From Lysobacterales bacterium (GTDB lineage Bacteria; Pseudomonadota; Gammaproteobacteria; Xanthomonadales; SZUA-36): 8,091 bases of DNA. Shown in pieces: positions 6,042 through 8,091 of this stretch (the first letter of the stretch is position 1; each line of letters begins with the position of its first letter). The position numbers were made by a program, and so were the translations under genes. The notes under the pieces are model-generated. The model had not been told where the DNA came from and did no database searches. It saw nothing but the letters and a program-made list of their open reading frames with translations. The DNA is taken from contig JAPHSB010000122.1 of the NCBI GenBank assembly GCA_026193295.1, positions 1 to 8,091 on the forward strand. The letters run 5' to 3'.

Positions 6042-7003
6042 AGCGGAACCGGGTCTTTGCTGCCCCCGTACATCGACGCCACGACACCCACCAGCAGGAT
6101 ACCGATGATGATGGCCATCGAGGCGCCGTCGGGTATGTGATAGTGGTTGCTGATTATCATCTTCACACCCACATAGGCCAGCACGAATACCAGCGCGTGT
6201 TTCAGGTAGCGGAATTTCTCCATGTAGGTTGCCAGCACGAAATACAGCGAGCGTAGCCCCAGGATGGCGAACACATTCGACGTGAAGATGATAAAGGGGT
6301 CGCGTGTGACCGCGAACACGGCCGGAATCGAGTCCACCGCGAACATCACGTCGCTGCTCTCGACCAGCAGCAGCGCCAGCAACAGCGGCGTAGCCACCAG
6401 CTTGCCGTCCACTTTCACCAGGAACTGGTGCCCGTGGAACTCATGCGTCATGGGTACCCAGCGCTTGGCCAGCCGGACCAGCGGATTGTCGCCCGGCTCG
6501 ATATTCTCGTGGCGCAGCATCAGCATGCGCACCGCCGAGTACAGGAGAAAGGCGCCGAACACGTAGGTCACCCAATCGAAGCGGTTGATCAGGGCCACGC
6601 CCAAACCGATCATCACTCCGCGCAGCACGACCGCGCCGAGGATGCCCCAGAACAGCACGCGGTGCTGCATCGCCAGCGGGACGCGGAAATAGGAAAAAAC
6701 CATGGCGATGACGAAGATATTGTCGAGCGACAGGGACTTTTCCAGCACGTAAGCCATCAGGTACTGGGCGGCGGCATGTCGGCCATCGAGCTGCTCGGTG
6801 GCCAGGCTCGCCCAGGCGTAGTTGTTCTCGTACAGCAGGTATATCAGCAGGTTGAAGAGCAGCGCCAGGGCTATCCAGAAGGCGCTCCAGGCCAGCGCGC
6901 TGCGTATGGTGATGACCTTGTCCTTGCGGTGAAATACGCCGAGGTCCAGCGCGACCATGGTCACGATGAAGACAAGAAATGCGATCCAGATGGGAATGGT
7001 CAT
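6023..7003 (-). CDS. alx: TerC/Alx family membrane protein (probable Mn2+ exporter)
   Basis: A 326-residue polytopic inner-membrane protein, close to the length of E. coli Alx (321). About eight or nine hydrophobic segments are visible, starting at residues 4-22 and ending near 295-312. Family signatures include YVLEKSLSLDNIFV (85-98, with Glu88 and Asp94 in the membrane), FDWVTYVFGAFLL (142-154), LVESSDVMFAVDSIPAVFAV (213-232, with Glu215, Asp218 and Asp224), and DPFIIFTSNVFAILGLRSLYF (235-255). These acidic intramembrane residues are the likely metal path. The family is tied to Mn2+ export, metallation of exported proteins and alkaline-pH response. In E. coli, alx is controlled by a yybP-ykoY Mn2+ riboswitch; I do not see that motif in the 135 bp upstream. 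The gene appears to be its own unit between two hairpin regions. The start ATG 7003 has only a distant GAGGGGG. Confidence 0.92.
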   Translation of the reverse strand: MTIPIWIAFLVFIVTMVALDLGVFHRKDKVITIRSALAWSAFWIALALLFNLLIYLLYENNYAWASLATEQLDGRHAAAQYLMAYVLEKSLSLDNIFVIAMVFSYFRVPLAMQHRVLFWGILGAVVLRGVMIGLGVALINRFDWVTYVFGAFLLYSAVRMLMLRHENIEPGDNPLVRLAKRWVPMTHEFHGHQFLVKVDGKLVATPLLLALLLVESSDVMFAVDSIPAVFAVTRDPFIIFTSNVFAILGLRSLYFVLATYMEKFRYLKHALVFVLAYVGVKMIISNHYHIPDGASMAIIIGILLVGVVASMYGGSKDPVPLRSPLE

Positions 7004-7054
7004 CGGATAAGAATAAACCCCCTCAAGACACTCGGTTCGAACCTATCATGGCAT

Positions 7055-7073
7055 GTGCTGCAACAGATAGCAC
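7055..7073 (-). repeat. Small inverted repeat upstream of alx
   Basis: A 5-bp stem (GTGCT / AGCAC) with a 9-nt loop directly abuts the larger hairpin at 7073-7111 (they share base 7073). Together they could form a two-stem structure in the alx leader or in the 3' region of the oxidase transcript. It is short enough to be chance; it is reported because of its position. Confidence 0.25.
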
Positions 7074-7111
7074 GCCCCGACCCCAGCACGCAGAGCGCAG
7101 GGGTCAGGGCG
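7073..7111 (-). terminator. GC-rich hairpin downstream of the FAD-oxidase gene
   Basis: A 12-bp stem with one mismatch (arms 7073-7084 and 7100-7111, cores GACCCC / GGGGTC) encloses a 15-nt loop. It begins 28 bp after the oxidase stop, where a terminator would be expected, before the alx gene. On the transcribed strand it is followed by GTGCTATCTG rather than a U-run, so it is not a textbook intrinsic terminator. It may be a Rho-associated 3' end structure or part of the alx leader. Confidence 0.4.
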
Positions 7112-7138
7112 CACAGACCATCAGCCGTCAGCGTTCTG

Positions 7139-8091
7139 TCATGCCGCAGGTTTCACGTTCCGATTCAGGCGGAACATGTTGCCCGGATCGTAGCGGCCTT
7201 TGATTTCGGCCAGGCGCGAGTAGGCCGGGCCGTAGTTTTCGCCCGCAGGATCCTTGGCGTCGAAATCGATGTTGTCGTAGAAACCGCCGGTGAACGGTGC
7301 GAGTTGCGCAAACCAATTGCGCGCAAGCCCGATGGCCTCCTCGTCCTGCGCCGGGTCCATCCAGCCGCCCCCGACCATCACCATGGTCTCGGCATTACGG
7401 TGTGGGAAGGCCGTGGTCAAATCGTCGACCCGGGTCACGGCACCCCCTGAGGTATGCGTGAACATGGCCAGTCGCGGATCCGGCACGAAGGATTCGATCA
7501 TCGCATCAATCAGGCCGGGGGTGATTTCCCTGACCATGCCGTTCTTGATGTAGGAGCGGACCCCGTGGGCGAACGCGGCATCCTCCTTGGTCTGCATCAC
7601 CGTGTAGTCCTGGAGCTTGATGCCGTCGTCGAGCGGCTGGCCGATGCGGCGCATCGGTTCGAGTTCTTTTTCGCCGAGCACCGGATCGCCGGCGTAAACG
7701 ACTTCAAAACCGACGACCGACGTGCCGTCCGGCATGGTTACCATCACCGGCCCAACATACAAGTCATCGGATAGGCCCGAATACCAGTCGCTGTAGAACG
7801 TCAGCACCTCGCGGGCCTGCTCCACGGGCCACACGATCATGCCGGAAAGCACATTGCGGTCGAACGGATACAACTGGTACTGGAAGCGGGTCACCACACC
7901 AAAATTCCCGCCGCCACCGCGGATGGCCCAGAACAGATCGGGATCCTGCTCGGCGCTGACCGTGCGCACTTGTCCGTCCGCGGTCACGATGTCGGCGGCC
8001 AGCAGGTTGTCGACGGCCAGGCCATACTTGCGGTTGAGCCGGCCGAAGCCACCGCCGAGCGTGAAGCCGCCAACACCCGTGTGTGACACGA
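7139..8091 (-). CDS. FAD-linked oxidase (PCMH-type FAD domain plus BBE domain), partial (5' end outside window)
   Basis: The window holds the last 317 or so codons. The frame is open to the right edge, and the GTG at 8089 is an internal Val codon, not a start. The visible N-terminal part is the second half of a PCMH/VAO-type FAD-binding domain: SHTGVGGFTLGGGFGRLNRK, then a DIVTADG strand, then DPDLFWAIRGGGGNFGVVT. A substrate-binding domain follows. The C-terminus is a BBE (berberine-bridge-enzyme) motif: NYGPAYSRL, then KGRYDPGNMFRLNRNV. Relatives oxidise alcohols, sugars or amines with O2, often with covalently bound FAD. The flavin-linking His would lie upstream of this window. The site that carries a second flavin-linking Cys in bicovalent members reads SHTGVGG here, so bicovalent FAD is unlikely. 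The substrate is unknown. It lies 135 bp before alx on the same strand and is probably unrelated to the operon downstream. Confidence 0.9.
   Translation of the reverse strand, partial: VSHTGVGGFTLGGGFGRLNRKYGLAVDNLLAADIVTADGQVRTVSAEQDPDLFWAIRGGGGNFGVVTRFQYQLYPFDRNVLSGMIVWPVEQAREVLTFYSDWYSGLSDDLYVGPVMVTMPDGTSVVGFEVVYAGDPVLGEKELEPMRRIGQPLDDGIKLQDYTVMQTKEDAAFAHGVRSYIKNGMVREITPGLIDAMIESFVPDPRLAMFTHTSGGAVTRVDDLTTAFPHRNAETMVMVGGGWMDPAQDEEAIGLARNWFAQLAPFTGGFYDNIDFDAKDPAGENYGPAYSRLAEIKGRYDPGNMFRLNRNVKPAA

Noticed and set aside
7034..7043. GGTTCGAACC, resembling a tRNA T-loop
   Set aside because: The flanking bases do not form a T-stem on either strand and no acceptor or anticodon arm can be drawn around it. 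It is a 10-bp palindrome.
7004..7060. A possible sigma-70 promoter for alx (TTGCAG, CATGAT, TATTCT)
   Set aside because: The spacings between the candidate -35 and -10 boxes are wrong (about 7 or 20 bp) and the matches are poor.
6428..7450. A 340-codon open frame on the plus strand
   Set aside because: It spans antisense to alx, the intergenic gap and the end of the oxidase, and has a His/Gln/Asp/Val-rich composition typical of a shadow frame.

Overview
The window is GC-rich and densely packed, and every supported gene lies on the minus strand, so transcription runs from high to low coordinates. The layout (short gaps, ATGA-type overlaps, few UTRs) and the gene families point to a free-living, probably aerobic proteobacterium, most likely a gammaproteobacterium. 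That placement is inferred from the character of the proteins, not from a marker gene.

In transcription order: (1) the C-terminal part of a PCMH/BBE-type FAD-linked oxidase, cut by the right edge of the window (7139-8091); (2) a 135-bp gap holding two adjacent hairpins; (3) a full-length Alx/TerC membrane protein (6023-7003), whose stop codon lies inside a perfect 8-bp hairpin; (4) a low-molecular-weight protein tyrosine phosphatase (5498-5965) followed 17 bp later by a fructosamine-3-kinase family protein (4593-5480), a recurrent bacterial pair linked to repair of sugar-damaged protein amines; (5) a soluble class I-like HMG-CoA reductase homologue (3397-4569) and, 5 bp later, a 4-hydroxybutyryl-CoA dehydratase/vinylacetyl-CoA isomerase homologue (1871-3391); (6) a secreted SGNH/GDSL-like hydrolase (1083-1838) whose stop overlaps the start of a membrane-anchored alpha/beta hydrolase (1-1086), which runs off the left edge.

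Items 4 to 6 look like one transcription unit of six genes with gaps from 32 bp down to overlaps. The most interesting part is the HMG-CoA reductase homologue next to the radical-type dehydratase. Both families act on short hydroxyacyl-CoA thioesters, but I know of no described pathway that joins them. Both also depart from their families near the active site: the dehydratase has one residue fewer between its His and Cys cluster ligands (HX5C rather than HX6C), and the reductase has an altered NADPH-binding DAMGMNM motif while keeping the four catalytic residues. The two exported hydrolases downstream could supply or process an ester of a hydroxy acid, but that is speculation. No mobile elements, CRISPR arrays, tRNA or rRNA genes were seen.
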